Part shown: positions 1-9,066 of the stretch, piece after piece
Layout: the number at the start of each line of letters is the position of its first letter
Numbering within the stretch: position 1 is the stretch's first letter
Assembly (NCBI GenBank): GCA_018242765.1
Contig: JAFEBH010000013.1
Span: forward strand, 237,212-301,211
Direction: 5' to 3'
Length of the DNA stretch: 64,000 nt
From: Nitrospira sp.
Lineage (GTDB): Bacteria > Nitrospirota > Nitrospiria > Nitrospirales > Nitrospiraceae
Program-made: the position numbers and the translations under genes
The notes under the pieces: generated by a model
What the model was told of the DNA's origin: nothing
The model's database searches: none
The model's input: the letters and a program-made list of their open reading frames with translations, nothing else

Positions 1-2
1 TG

Positions 3-1061
3 TATTTTGGTCTTCCTCCCTCCATCTCAGAAACCATCGTCGATCATCTTCACGAAATTCGGTTGCCTCCACGCAGCCGAGTCATGCTGGAGAAGCCGTT
101 CGGGCAAAATAGGCAGTCGGCAAAAGTGCTCAATCGCAAATTGCTCAGCTTCTTATCTGAACGGGATATCTTTCGCGTCGATCATTTTTTGGGTAAACAA
201 ACCGTTCAGAATATTCTTGGCCTCCGCTTTGCCAACAGAGTATTCGAATCAGCCTGGGATCGATTGCACGTAGAGAGGGTTGAGATTGTGTGGGAGGAGA
301 CGCATGGATTGGAAGGGCGAGCCGGCTATTATGATTCGGCCGGTGCGCTGAAAGACATGATCCAGAACCATCTCTTACAGCTGATGTGCTTGATCGCGAT
401 GGAGCCGCCGCCCGACTTGACCGCAGACGAGTTTCGCGATCGGAAAATGGACTTGCTGCGAGACGTTGGGTCTTTGTCGAAGAAAGAGATGTTGGCCCAT
501 ACGAGGCGGGGTCGCTATGCGGAGGGGAAAATCCATGGTCGGAGGGTTCGAGGCTACGTCAATGAGGCGGGGGTCGATTCTCAGCGGCGGACTGAAACAT
601 TTGCTGAGATTCGTCTGTGTATCGACAATGAACGATGGCGAAATGTTCCGTTTGTCTTGCGAACCGGAAAGGCCATGAAGCAGGATCGCCATGAACTCAC
701 GATATTTTTTAAGCCCTCAAGGCTTTCGACGTTCGGCTCCTCGCGCTCAGTAAAGTCAAACCGGTTACGATTGAGGCTCACGGGAGATCAAGTTGGATTG
801 ACCCTTAACGTGAACGGTCCAGGGAATCCCCTGGAAGCCGATCCGGTTGAACTGAATGTGCAGCTGGCTCCAGAAGCAATGTCCTCCTATGCAAGCCTGA
901 TCCTCGATGTGCTCCAAGGCCAATCCATCTTTTTTATCAGGAATGATGAAGCAGAAGAAGCCTGGAGGATCATTGATCCGATCGTGGCTGCGTGGAAGAA
1001 GAATCTCGTTCCATTGCGATCTTATCGGGCAGGGTCTTCCGGGCCTCCCGCTCTGAGCTAA
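3..1061 (+). CDS. zwf: Glucose-6-phosphate 1-dehydrogenase, 5' end missing
   Basis: Oxidises glucose-6-phosphate to 6-phosphogluconolactone with NAD(P)+, the entry step of the oxidative pentose phosphate pathway, in the cytoplasm. The reading frame is open from base 3 and already reads YFGLPPSISETIVDHL, a typical internal G6PD segment, so the true start lies upstream of the window; the TTG at 63 is not the start. Visible motifs are MLEKPFG (substrate/coenzyme region) and DHFLGKQTVQN, the family signature with the substrate-binding lysine. The C-terminus ends in a YRAGSSGP element equivalent to the usual Y-x-A-G-S-W-G-P. About 350 of roughly 490-510 residues are present. No gene follows closely; an IS5 remnant begins about 60 bp downstream. 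Confidence 0.95.
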   Translation, partial: YFGLPPSISETIVDHLHEIRLPPRSRVMLEKPFGQNRQSAKVLNRKLLSFLSERDIFRVDHFLGKQTVQNILGLRFANRVFESAWDRLHVERVEIVWEETHGLEGRAGYYDSAGALKDMIQNHLLQLMCLIAMEPPPDLTADEFRDRKMDLLRDVGSLSKKEMLAHTRRGRYAEGKIHGRRVRGYVNEAGVDSQRRTETFAEIRLCIDNERWRNVPFVLRTGKAMKQDRHELTIFFKPSRLSTFGSSRSVKSNRLRLRLTGDQVGLTLNVNGPGNPLEADPVELNVQLAPEAMSSYASLILDVLQGQSIFFIRNDEAEEAWRIIDPIVAAWKKNLVPLRSYRAGSSGPPALS

Positions 1062-1122
1062 AAGACAACCACAAATCTCGTGCCGACAGTGTCGCGAGAT
1101 CACATCGGCCATATCCCCATTT

Positions 1123-1568
1123 ATGTATCCTGAATGGCTGTTCAATGTCGTCCGTACCTCAGGACCCATGACGACGACAGAAGTCGAAGTGAGTGTTTCC
1201 GCAGCACCGCGGTCGGCGATCAGATGGTTGGCTTTGGGGAGAGTAGGCAGAAGGCATCTTGCGCCGGTGTCATCGCTGGTGCGCCCTTCCGTCAGCAACA
1301 GGCGCACCGGCTTGCCCGTACCGTCACACACAGCGCGTCGCTTCGAATTCAGGCCACCGTGCTCAGCTCCAGCGCACAAACCGGTTCTAGAGTGTCTTGC
1401 GCAGGCCATTAGGCCTCGCACATCCTTTCAGTGAAGTCCGTGCCGGATCATAGAGAAGATCCTGCTCATCACCCGCAAATCACCCACGCGCGGGACACCG
1501 TGCGAGACCGATAAATACGGCTTGATCCTGTTCGACTGCGTTGGCGTCAACAGGAATACATCACTCAT
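1123..1568 (-). pseudogene. IS5-family transposase remnant
   Basis: Broken insertion-sequence transposase. On the minus strand an ATG at 1568, with GGAGG just upstream, opens MSDVFLLTPTQSNRIKPYL followed by SHGVPRVGD, which matches the N-terminus of IS5-group transposases. A stop codon interrupts at about residue 50, and the catalytic-core part that should follow is deleted. The frame resumes in GGLNSKRRAVCDGTGKPVRL, then TEGRTSDDTGA and HLIADRG, the conserved region ending at the family's ADRGYD block. The C-terminal third is absent and no clear terminal inverted repeats were seen. The element is therefore an old, internally deleted remnant without function. Confidence 0.8.
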
Positions 1569-1808
1569 GGCTACCTCCAGCCATAGTGAAGCACATATCG
1601 TTTGCGGAGGAAATCCTCAACGTTAATGAGTCCTGAGCCTAGTCATGGTCCACAAACTGGCCTGCGGAGTGATCGCCTTTCCACCCAACCAAATTACAGA
1701 AGGTGAATGGGAACTCGGGTATTTTCTAGTGGGCAGCAGCAGGAAAAGCAAGTCAGATGACAAAGAAGCATGACTCACTGGCGAACATGATCATCTGGAG
1801 GTGAACTT

Positions 1809-2303
1809 ATGTGTATAGCCGAAGATATTCGGGGTCCGAAATCTCAGTTGGAGTATGAATTGGAAATGAACCAGAAGAGTCCGAGTAGGTGGGACGATGG
1901 CCAGACGGCACGAGTCAAAGACCTGATGACCTGGAATGCTTCAGTAGTGAGCCCCAAGACCACGCTGCATGAAGCATTCTATTTATTCGCCAGATTGGAG
2001 GTTGAAGGCTTGGTGGTGTTCGACGGACGCAACTATCAGGGACTTCTGACGTACTCCAGCGTGGAGCAGATGAGGAAAGATTTCGCAGGTGATGTACAAC
2101 GAACTTCAGTAGCCGAGGTGATGGACCAGTCCACTGGATCCGTCGAACCGGATGAGCCGTTGATGAATGCATATAGGCGCATGCGACAGACCAGGCAGGA
2201 GTGTCTTCCAGTATTGGATACGGGCGGGAAACTGGCAGGGCTCTTGACGATCGCGGCAATCGAAGCGCGCTTCCCAAGCCTGGTCTATTTTTCGACTAAC
2301 TAA
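1809..2303 (+). CDS. CBS-pair domain protein
   Basis: Stand-alone Bateman module of 164 residues, expected to be cytoplasmic and to bind adenine nucleotides or similar ligands and act on a partner. CBS 1 spans about residues 37-95 (VKDLMTWNASVVSPKTTLHE, then the L-L-T-Y loop). CBS 2 spans about 98-155 (VAEVMDQSTGSVEPDEPL, LPVLD, LAGLLT). The start at 1809 has GGAGGT eight bases upstream; an internal ATG at 1866 is a weaker alternative. No enzymatic domain is fused, so the target cannot be named. It lies between the IS5 remnant and csbD, and its stop is followed almost at once by a shared 16-bp intergenic motif at 2307. Confidence 0.85.
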   Translation: MCIAEDIRGPKSQLEYELEMNQKSPSRWDDGQTARVKDLMTWNASVVSPKTTLHEAFYLFARLEVEGLVVFDGRNYQGLLTYSSVEQMRKDFAGDVQRTSVAEVMDQSTGSVEPDEPLMNAYRRMRQTRQECLPVLDTGGKLAGLLTIAAIEARFPSLVYFSTN

Positions 2304-2306
2304 TAA

Positions 2307-2322
2307 CTAGGGGATCGTCCAG
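2307..2322 (+). promoter_or_regulatory. Shared 16-bp motif, copy 1 (upstream of csbD)
   Basis: CTAGGGGATCGTCCAG, matching the consensus CTAGGGG(A/T)T-N3-CCAG also found at 8874, 15693 and 18592. It ends 113 bp upstream of the csbD start and points the same way as that gene. Role inferred: operator or promoter element of a common regulon. Confidence 0.5.
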
Positions 2323-2435
2323 TGCCGCAAGAGATGAAACGAGCGTAGAAAGAAAAACATCGCGTATGCCGTTCCTTCTGGAGAAATGAATGGCATATCA
2401 AGTATTCAACCATCATTCATTCATGGGAGGTTTGT

Positions 2436-2660
2436 ATGAACGCGGATCAGTTCAAGGGGAAGTGGCAGCAGTTCAAGGGAGAAGCAAAGCGTCAGTGGGG
2501 GAAATTGACGGACGACGACCTCACGGAGGCGGAAGGTAACTATGAGAAGTTCGTCGGTCGGGTACAGGAACGTTACGGGGACAAGAAGGAAGATGTCCTG
2601 AAGTGGGCGAATGACTGGTATGAGCGGCAGGATACTGAAACTGGAGCGCGCAGAGGATAG
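2436..2660 (+). CDS. CsbD family stress protein
   Basis: Small hydrophilic helical protein of 74 residues. CsbD was first described as a general-stress protein of Bacillus subtilis; its biochemical role is unknown. The sequence shows the family hallmarks: the N-terminal N-A-D-Q-F-K-G-K-W motif, K-R-Q-W-G-K-L-T-D-D-D-L, and a central G-N-Y-E-K-F-V-G-R-V-Q-E-R-Y-G. Length is typical. GGGAGG lies about six bases before the ATG. The gene stands alone: the 16-bp motif lies 113 bp upstream and a strong hairpin begins 15 bp after the stop. Confidence 0.93.
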   Translation: MNADQFKGKWQQFKGEAKRQWGKLTDDDLTEAEGNYEKFVGRVQERYGDKKEDVLKWANDWYERQDTETGARRG

Positions 2661-2675
2661 TGCGAGCAGGCTTCC

Positions 2676-2707
2676 GATCCAGCGCGGCATCACTGCCGCG
2701 CTGGATC
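2676..2707 (+). terminator. Strong hairpin after csbD
   Basis: A perfect 14-bp stem (GATCCAGCGCGGCA and its complement) around a four-base loop, starting 15 bp past the csbD stop. No clear U-tract follows, so it may act as a terminator with help or as a 3' stabilising stem. Confidence 0.55.
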
Positions 2708-2741
2708 CATTGCATCTATGCTTCACGCTAGAACATGACCG

Positions 2742-2764
2742 CCGGTCGATACGTTATCGACCGG
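2742..2764. repeat. Perfect inverted repeat, 10-bp arms
   Basis: CCGGTCGATA, a three-base spacer, and TATCGACCGG. It lies 34 bp beyond the csbD hairpin. It could be a second terminator stem or a regulator-binding dyad; nothing decides between these. Confidence 0.45.
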
Positions 2765-3043
2765 TATAGATTTGGTTTCGATATGAGCAAGCGGTCACAT
2801 CTGTGTTAACCGAGAAAGTTCGGCGCTTCGCGGAGCAAAGGATAGAAAAATTCTTCGGCGACAACACTGGTGATGATCTCCTATATCGAAGAAGACCAAG
2901 CTAAACTCGACTGTGCGGCCATATGATCAGATCAAGGCAGTGGTCAGAATAACCCTGACAGGCCTTTCTCACTCTCGTTGTTGGATTCTCTAGGTTTACT
3001 GTAAAAAAACCGATTACAAGATTCCTCACAGAAAGGAACGCGC

Positions 3044-3127
3044 ATGTGGAAAGGACTGCTGTTGTGGCTGCTTGGTGTTCCGGGAGTGATCGTCGTCTTA
3101 CTTTATCTCTTCGGGTTTCTTCGATGA
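3044..3127 (+). CDS. 27-residue membrane peptide
   Basis: MWKGLLLWLLGVPGVIVVLL followed by YLFGFLR: one hydrophobic helix with a basic end. GAAAGGA lies eight bases before the ATG. I recall similar MWK-start mini-membrane proteins from other bacteria annotated as hypothetical, but cannot name a family. It stands alone; the next gene converges from the other strand with its stop at 3206. Function unknown; probably inner-membrane. Confidence 0.5.
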   Translation: MWKGLLLWLLGVPGVIVVLLYLFGFLR

Positions 3128-3205
3128 CCACAGGGCCGTCCTGTGCGAATCATTGCAGGAGTCGTCTCTGAAGAGGGCTGGCGGTGTATCCTTAACGCCG
3201 CTGAC

Positions 3206-4954
3206 TCAGGGGGGCTGTGCCATGTGGTGAGCTTGCTTGAGAATTCTCGAAATGGTCGGTTGGAGATCATGGGAAAGCGAATCTTTTGCCAGGCAAGCGA
3301 CGGCTCCGACAGCCAACATCCGTGCATGAATATCGCGTTCCGTGTTGACCGTGACACCGATCACTTTCACTGCCGGGTTATGAGCAAGGATTTGCTTTGT
3401 CGCTTCAATTCCATTGAGTCCCGGCATATTGATATCCATCAGGACTAGATCTGGGTCTAATGTGGTGGCAAGCTCTACTCCTTGCTTCCCGTCCGATGCT
3501 TCGCCGATCACCGTCACACCCTGTATCGTAGACAGGAGCTGACACATCTCCTTCCGAACCAATGTATGGTCGTCGACAATGACCACGCGACAGGTTCCCG
3601 ACAAGGGGGGAATATCGGACAACGGGTTTGTGATGTCATCCATCGGACCGTGCGGGTCTGATGAGATATCACTATGGGAACAGGGGACAGAAATCTCAAT
3701 TTGAGTCCCAGTATCAGGAGAGGACTGTACGGAAACGGTCCCGTTCAGTCCTTCAATACGCTCGCGAATGCTGAAGAGTCCAAATCCCTTGGTTTCCCCT
3801 CCCAAATTCCGTGCATCGAATCCCACTCCGCGATCCGCCACTGTGATCCGTAACGTCTGTTCATTGAGGATATCGAGTCCGACGGTGGCCTCTCCGGTGC
3901 CGGCGTGCTTCAGGACGTTAAATAAGAGTTCCCGTGCCGATTGAAATAGTAACACGGACTGGTCTTCGGCGAGAATGACGGAGGAGACGGACGATTGCAC
4001 ATGAACCCGCAGTCCATACATGGAGAAATATTCCGGCAACCACTGGAGGGCCGCCACGAGCCCTTGGGTAAAGAGCACTGTCGGGCTGAGCTGAGCGACA
4101 AGCGTTCTACTATAGGTCAGCGCCTGATCGAGTGAGGATCGTGCCTCACAGATCATCCGAGCGGTGTGATCTGACGACGGATTGTGGCTGAGTTGGTCGA
4201 TTTTCAGTTTCGCGACCACCAACAACTGAGCAAGATAGTCATGTAACTCCGATGCCAGTTGTTTCCGCTCACGTTGTTCGACGAGCGTCAATTCGGAGAC
4301 GAGACGGCGCAACCGGACATGCGACCGCTCCAGCTGGATCGTGCGTGCCGCGACGTGACGTTCCAACATCGCCTCATGTTGTCGAAGACGAAGCTCGACC
4401 TGCTTGCGCTCTTCCAGCTCTTGAGCCAGTTGCTGATTGACCTCTTCGAGCTTGGCGGTTCGCTCGGCGATCCGTCGTTCCAGCTCCGCATTCAAGGTCA
4501 CGAGGCTTTGGTGAGCTTGGCGATGCTCGGTGCGCAGGTGGTGTTGATCAAGCACGTAGCGGACGGATTGTCCGAGGCGGCCAAGGCGATCTTTCATGAG
4601 GTAATCCACCGCGCCCGCGCGGATCAGCGCGACAGCCTCTTCTTCCCCGATTGATCCGGAGATAATGATGCAAGGGATATCGAGTTGGTGTTCTTGGAGC
4701 AGGGTCAAGACGCGCTTCGCACTGAATTGAGGCATGATGGCATCGACGGTAATCAAGTCGACCGACGCCTGAACCTGGCGAAGAAATTCCTCTTCTGTGT
4801 CGACACGCACCCATGTGGGATCGTATCCATGCTTCTTGAGCTCGCGAATGATCAATTCGGTATCGGTTTCGCGATCTTCCACAATGAGGAGTTTGAGCGG
4901 AAGAAGCGCCTGCGTTTCCGCCGAGCACTGCGTTGTGTGACTCCTGGTGGTCAT
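3206..4954 (-). CDS. REC - histidine kinase (HisKA_3) - REC hybrid
   Basis: Cytoplasmic signalling protein of 582 residues. Domains in order: an N-terminal receiver (about 16-135, LKLLIVEDRETD, phospho-acceptor aspartate in I-T-V-D-A-I-M-P); a long coiled coil (about 140-230); a NarX/DegS-type dimerisation domain with its histidine in A-S-E-L-H-D-Y-L-A-Q-L-L; an HATPase domain (N box R-E-L-L-F-N-V-L-K-H-A, G box D-R-G-V-G-F-D); and a C-terminal NarL-like receiver (about 455-575, VVIVDDHTLV, D-L-V-L-M-D-I-N-M-P). There is no transmembrane segment or DNA-binding domain, so the output must leave through another protein. Its ATG overlaps the stop of the upstream receiver gene by four bases. The kinase-REC half closely resembles that of the gene at 10759-14031. 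Confidence 0.92.
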   Translation of the reverse strand: MTTRSHTTQCSAETQALLPLKLLIVEDRETDTELIIRELKKHGYDPTWVRVDTEEEFLRQVQASVDLITVDAIMPQFSAKRVLTLLQEHQLDIPCIIISGSIGEEEAVALIRAGAVDYLMKDRLGRLGQSVRYVLDQHHLRTEHRQAHQSLVTLNAELERRIAERTAKLEEVNQQLAQELEERKQVELRLRQHEAMLERHVAARTIQLERSHVRLRRLVSELTLVEQRERKQLASELHDYLAQLLVVAKLKIDQLSHNPSSDHTARMICEARSSLDQALTYSRTLVAQLSPTVLFTQGLVAALQWLPEYFSMYGLRVHVQSSVSSVILAEDQSVLLFQSARELLFNVLKHAGTGEATVGLDILNEQTLRITVADRGVGFDARNLGGETKGFGLFSIRERIEGLNGTVSVQSSPDTGTQIEISVPCSHSDISSDPHGPMDDITNPLSDIPPLSGTCRVVIVDDHTLVRKEMCQLLSTIQGVTVIGEASDGKQGVELATTLDPDLVLMDINMPGLNGIEATKQILAHNPAVKVIGVTVNTERDIHARMLAVGAVACLAKDSLSHDLQPTISRILKQAHHMAQPP

Positions 4955-5400
4955 ACCACGCTCGGTGGCTCATTCAGGAGCAGCCAATAGAGGCCGGCCT
5001 GTCGAACCGCATCGGTGAATTGTTGAAAATCCACGGGCTTCACAATATAGCTATTCACACCAAGATCGTAACAGGTTTGGATATCAGGCTCCTCACGGGA
5101 AGAAGTAAGCACGACGATGGGAATGCGGTGCAGCTGCGCGTCGGCTCGACACCGTCGGAGCACTTCAATTCCACTTATCAACGGCAGTTTGAGATCCAGC
5201 AAGACTACCTTGGGAGGTGCGGAGGGTGAGCGGTCGGCATACCGGCCTACGGCAAACAGATAGTCCAAGGCTTCAGCTCCGTCCCTGACGACCGCGATCC
5301 GATTAGTGACGTTGTTTTTCTTGAGGGCTCGGAGTGTGAGTTCGACGTCGTCGGGATTATCCTCGACCAAGAGAATATCAGCATGCATAGATGTGGTCAT
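4951..5400 (-). CDS. Single-domain response regulator (Rcp1-like)
   Basis: Stand-alone receiver of about 149 residues. It has ADILLVEDNPDDVELT (acidic pocket), V-V-L-L-D-L-K-L-P (phospho-acceptor aspartate), V-L-T-S-S (switch Thr/Ser) and Y-I-V-K-P (conserved lysine). The D-D-V-E-L-T-L-R-A-L-K pattern is typical of receivers paired with phytochrome-like or PAS kinases. I chose the ATG at 5400 because it overlaps the upstream kinase stop as ATGA; an upstream ATG at 5424 would lie inside the kinase. Both ends overlap neighbours by four bases, so all three genes are translationally coupled. Likely a phosphate shuttle from the CHASE3 kinase to the hybrid downstream. Confidence 0.92.
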   Translation of the reverse strand: MTTSMHADILLVEDNPDDVELTLRALKKNNVTNRIAVVRDGAEALDYLFAVGRYADRSPSAPPKVVLLDLKLPLISGIEVLRRCRADAQLHRIPIVVLTSSREEPDIQTCYDLGVNSYIVKPVDFQQFTDAVRQAGLYWLLLNEPPSVV

Positions 5401-8400
5401 GAGAAGCGCTCCAGTGTGAACCAAAATGTGGCACCTTCGTTTGGCTGCGCGTCCGCCCAGACACGTCCTCCATGGCGGTGCACGATGCGCTGCACGATCG
5501 CCAGACCGACACCGGTTCCTTCGAATTCTTCCGCCCGATGCAGGCGTTGAAACACAGTGAACAGTTTGTCCGCATATCGCATATCGAAGCCGACTCCGTT
5601 ATCTTTCACGAAAATTCGGCAGAATCTCGGTTGCTGCTCATCGACTTCCCATCCAACCTGGATCTTTGCTGTGTCCCGTAGTCGAGAGTATTTAAGCGCG
5701 TTGCCGAGGAGATTGGCAAGGACCAGCTTGATGGTGGTTTGATCCCCTCGACATAGCGGCAGGTCGGCAACGTCCCACTCGATCGTTCGCCCGGTTTGAT
5801 CTGCGGCCGATTCCTCACGGATTTCCTGGACGAGCTCAGTGAGTGAGATCGAACCCACCGCCAAATTCTGGCGTGACAGCCGTGAAAAGGAAAGCAGGTC
5901 GTCGATCAAGCGGCCCATTTGACGGGCCCCATTGGAGATGATCGTGAGATAGCGTGAAGCCTCCGGTTCTAATTTCTCGCCGTAATCTTCAAGCAGGGCT
6001 TGAGCAAATCCCGTCATGGTGCGAAGCGGTGCGCGGAGGTCATGCGACACGGAATAGGAAAAAGCTTCAAGCTCTTTGTTCGCGGCCGCGAGGGCCTCAC
6101 TTTTGGATTCGAGCAGCGAGTTCACTCGCTCAAGCGAAGCTTCCGTGGCTTTTTGAGCCGAAATATCAGTGGTGGTCCCGAACCAGGCAGACGTCTCTCC
6201 CGCATTGTCCTGTTGCGGAGTGGCTCTGGCCAGCTGCCAGTGGTAGGCGCCGTCGGCAGCCCTGAGCCGATACTCGGTAATGAAGGGCGCTCCTGAAGCA
6301 ACGGATTCCTTCCATGTTCGGTCAACTCCTGGAGCATCATCCGGGTGGATCAAGGACAGCCAGCCATACCCCACATTCTGTTCGAACGTCGTCCCGGTGT
6401 AGGACAACCATTGCTCGCTCAGATAATCGCACGCTCCGTCTGATCGGCACGACCACACAAGTTGCGGAATATGCGTCGTCAGCGTACGGAAGCGCTTCTC
6501 ACTGGTTTTGATGGCCTTCTGAATTCGTTCGTGCTCGGTGATATCTCGAGATACGGCAAGCATCCGGCCGCTTCCATCTAGCACAAGTGTCACAACCACA
6601 TCCCACCAGCGAGGGTTTCCCTTGGCGGTTGGGCAAAACCCTCGGAAACTGGCGGGCTCCCCCGCCCGACATTTGTCAAGAGCTTGCTCGATCATCTCTT
6701 GGGTCTCGGCAGGCCAGAGTTGTGTCCAATGTTTTCCTTTCAGCCTTTCGATCTCTTCGATCTCCATCGCGCACATACCCTGTGTGTTCATATCGAGCAG
6801 TTCCCCGTTTGGGCTGAGAATTTTTACACAATCGGGGCTGCTCTGGAATAACGCGCGGCCGAACCGTTCGCTCGCTTGGAGAGCCATTTCTGCCCGTTTG
6901 CGAAAGGAGATGTCTCGTATCACTTGTGCGGTGGCCATAATGACCCCGGCTTTGTCGCGGACCGCCGACATGCTGATGGACACGTCGATTCGTCGACCAA
7001 CCTTGTGGAGGCGTTGAGTTTCAAGCTGTTCGACGTTTGTGCCGCCAAGCGTGCGATGACGGACATTCTGCTCCTCTTCTCGCAACGCTTCAGGCACCAG
7101 CAGGTCGACAGATTGACCGACGATCTCCTCGGTGGAATAACCAAAGAGCTTCTCGGCGCCTCGGTTCCACGTCAGAATGGTGCCTTCGACGGACTTGGTG
7201 ATGATGGCGTCCGGACTGTCCGTGACGATGGCTGCTATGAACCCTTGTGCTTCTTCAGCAAGTTTGCGAGTGGTCACGTCAAGCTGGGTGATCACTGCGC
7301 CAGATTCAGCTGTCTGCAGAGGAGATACGGAGATTCGAAACCACCGTCGTTGCGGCAGAGCATGGCATGAATATTCCTGCTCAAACAGGTCGCTCTTTCC
7401 GATCAGAACGGCCTCGATACCGTCCAATGTCTGCCGAACCTCGCTATTGGAGACGGCAGCTCTTCGAATCACCTCCAGATAGTTGGCACCGACACCAAGG
7501 AGCTCAGAATGATACGGCCCGAGGTTTTCCCTCGCAGCACGTATCCATGGTTCATTGACCCGGAGAATCACCCCCTGTGCGTCGATCACGACGAGTTGAA
7601 TGTCAAGTGAATCAAGGATGGATCGCGTGAAGGCAGACTGTTCTGCGAGCGCACGTTTGGTCTGATGCAGCTCTGAGATATCGGTAGTGACTTCGACCAC
7701 TGCTGTGGGATTCCGATTCTTGTGTTTCAGTAAGGTCCAGTTGGCAGAGACCGTGACGGCAGTCCCGTCGTGTCGCGTGTGTATGAGTTCTCCGGTCCAT
7801 TGACCGTCACGCAAGAGCCTTGCCTGAACCTCCTCCTGTGGCTGAGTGAATCGGCTCTTGAGCAAGTCGTGGCTGATGGTCCCAACCGCTTCTTCTTTCG
7901 TCCAGCCATACAGGCGTTCATACCCTTTGCTCCATGACAGAGTCCGGCCATTCATATCGCGAGTCATGATGGGAGCTAAATCCAAGAGTTCAGTCTGTTC
8001 GGTTAACCGATCCGCTAGTTCCCTGGATGTCGTATCTCGAATCAAGCGATAGGTGCCAACCACCAACAACAGCAGAGCCAGGGCTGTGACCCAGATGATG
8101 ATCCGCAACGCTTCATCGGCAGCTTGTCTCTCTTGTCCCTCGGCCGACCGGAGAAGTTCACTCTCCCTGTCACGCATGGCCATGAGATTTAGCTTGATGT
8201 CATCCATGAGGATCTTTCCGGCATTACTGCGTACGAAATCCAGGGTCTTTGTAGAACGGGTCTGTGCCATGCCTAGCGTAGAGCGAAACTCCGTCACTTT
8301 TTTCTGGGTCAAGAGTCGCAAGGTTTCCAGGTATTGCTTCATAGATGCATCCAGGCTGGCCTGCTGTTCGAGCTGTGCCATCACAGAAGGAAGCTTGCCG

Positions 8401-8657
8401 ACCGCGACATGGTAGGGAACGAGATATTGCGGATCATGAGTGAGCAAAAACCCGCGTTGCCCGCTCTCCGCATCCAATACGTAGGATTGGAACGACTGAA
8501 TCAATTCAACGACGTTGCGGATCTCGCGAACGACTTCTCGTTGTTGAGCCTGCTCCAGCTTCCGATCAAACGCGTAAACCACCAGGACCGCGAGGACGAC
8601 CAGTCCCAAGCTGAGACCCATGAGGGTCAGTCTCCGTTCGGTTACCGGAATCCTCAT
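5397..8657 (-). CDS. CHASE3 / multi-PAS sensor histidine kinase
   Basis: Inner-membrane sensor of 1086 residues. A membrane helix (about 12-30) leads to a periplasmic CHASE3 domain (about 40-180, containing D-A-E-S-G-Q-R-G-F-L-L-T), then a second helix (about 185-205). About five PAS domains follow, roughly 218-330, 340-460, 470-595, 600-720 and 725-845; the last is a PAS_3 type with a W-x-x-x-I-H-P-D-D motif. The HisKA domain (about 865-930) carries the phospho-histidine in S-Y-S-V-S-H-D-L-R-A-P-L, and the HATPase domain (about 975-1085) shows N-L-L-G-N-A-L-K-Y-S and D-N-G-V-G-F-D. This layout is shared with phytochrome-like kinases that use Rcp1-type regulators, and such a regulator follows directly. 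First gene of the coupled operon. Confidence 0.93.
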   Translation of the reverse strand: MRIPVTERRLTLMGLSLGLVVLAVLVVYAFDRKLEQAQQREVVREIRNVVELIQSFQSYVLDAESGQRGFLLTHDPQYLVPYHVAVGKLPSVMAQLEQQASLDASMKQYLETLRLLTQKKVTEFRSTLGMAQTRSTKTLDFVRSNAGKILMDDIKLNLMAMRDRESELLRSAEGQERQAADEALRIIIWVTALALLLLVVGTYRLIRDTTSRELADRLTEQTELLDLAPIMTRDMNGRTLSWSKGYERLYGWTKEEAVGTISHDLLKSRFTQPQEEVQARLLRDGQWTGELIHTRHDGTAVTVSANWTLLKHKNRNPTAVVEVTTDISELHQTKRALAEQSAFTRSILDSLDIQLVVIDAQGVILRVNEPWIRAARENLGPYHSELLGVGANYLEVIRRAAVSNSEVRQTLDGIEAVLIGKSDLFEQEYSCHALPQRRWFRISVSPLQTAESGAVITQLDVTTRKLAEEAQGFIAAIVTDSPDAIITKSVEGTILTWNRGAEKLFGYSTEEIVGQSVDLLVPEALREEEQNVRHRTLGGTNVEQLETQRLHKVGRRIDVSISMSAVRDKAGVIMATAQVIRDISFRKRAEMALQASERFGRALFQSSPDCVKILSPNGELLDMNTQGMCAMEIEEIERLKGKHWTQLWPAETQEMIEQALDKCRAGEPASFRGFCPTAKGNPRWWDVVVTLVLDGSGRMLAVSRDITEHERIQKAIKTSEKRFRTLTTHIPQLVWSCRSDGACDYLSEQWLSYTGTTFEQNVGYGWLSLIHPDDAPGVDRTWKESVASGAPFITEYRLRAADGAYHWQLARATPQQDNAGETSAWFGTTTDISAQKATEASLERVNSLLESKSEALAAANKELEAFSYSVSHDLRAPLRTMTGFAQALLEDYGEKLEPEASRYLTIISNGARQMGRLIDDLLSFSRLSRQNLAVGSISLTELVQEIREESAADQTGRTIEWDVADLPLCRGDQTTIKLVLANLLGNALKYSRLRDTAKIQVGWEVDEQQPRFCRIFVKDNGVGFDMRYADKLFTVFQRLHRAEEFEGTGVGLAIVQRIVHRHGGRVWADAQPNEGATFWFTLERFS

Positions 8658-9066
8658 GGAATCGCGATCTCTCTGCTGTTACCCATGCCGAGTGTTTCAA
8701 CGAGGGAACGTTTGAGTAGTTGAATTCGACGAGGTGGTCCTCGTTGCAGTCAGTGAAACGAGTGCTCTGCTCCTGCGATATATGGCGCGTTAGCCTACGC
8801 CTCATCCTGTCCCGAATTCAACTGCGCTCCAGCGTTTCCAACTGACTGCGGCTAGGGTGGCGCGCTCCGTGGACTAGGGGATCTGCCAGGCGCTCAGCGC
8901 CTGCCGAGTGGGTATATCTATCATTCGGACAGACTCATGAATCCCAAGAATGTGGCCGTTACCATTATGAAAACCATAAATTTAATGGGATTTTGCGGAA
9001 TCTAAGGAAAAAGAAGCAACTGAAGAGGAGCTCGTTTTTTACAGGAGATTTCAGGAGGATCGGAGG
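8658..9066. other. Intergenic region with motif copy 2
   Basis: Region between divergent genes (kinase operon leftward, beta-barrel gene rightward). Besides the 16-bp motif at 8874 it holds a partial CTAGGGTGG at 8852 and a short AGGCGCTCAGCGCCT palindrome at about 8888-8902. No reading frame here looks genuine. Confidence 0.5.
8874..8889 (+). promoter_or_regulatory. Shared 16-bp motif, copy 2
   Basis: CTAGGGGATCTGCCAG, the same pattern as at 2307, 15693 and 18592. It ends 177 bp upstream of the beta-barrel gene at 9067 and points toward it. Confidence 0.5.

Noticed and set aside
765..1421. 218-codon minus-strand frame as a single protein.
   Set aside because: Its left half is antisense to zwf; only the right part is transposase-like, and it belongs to the broken IS5 element.
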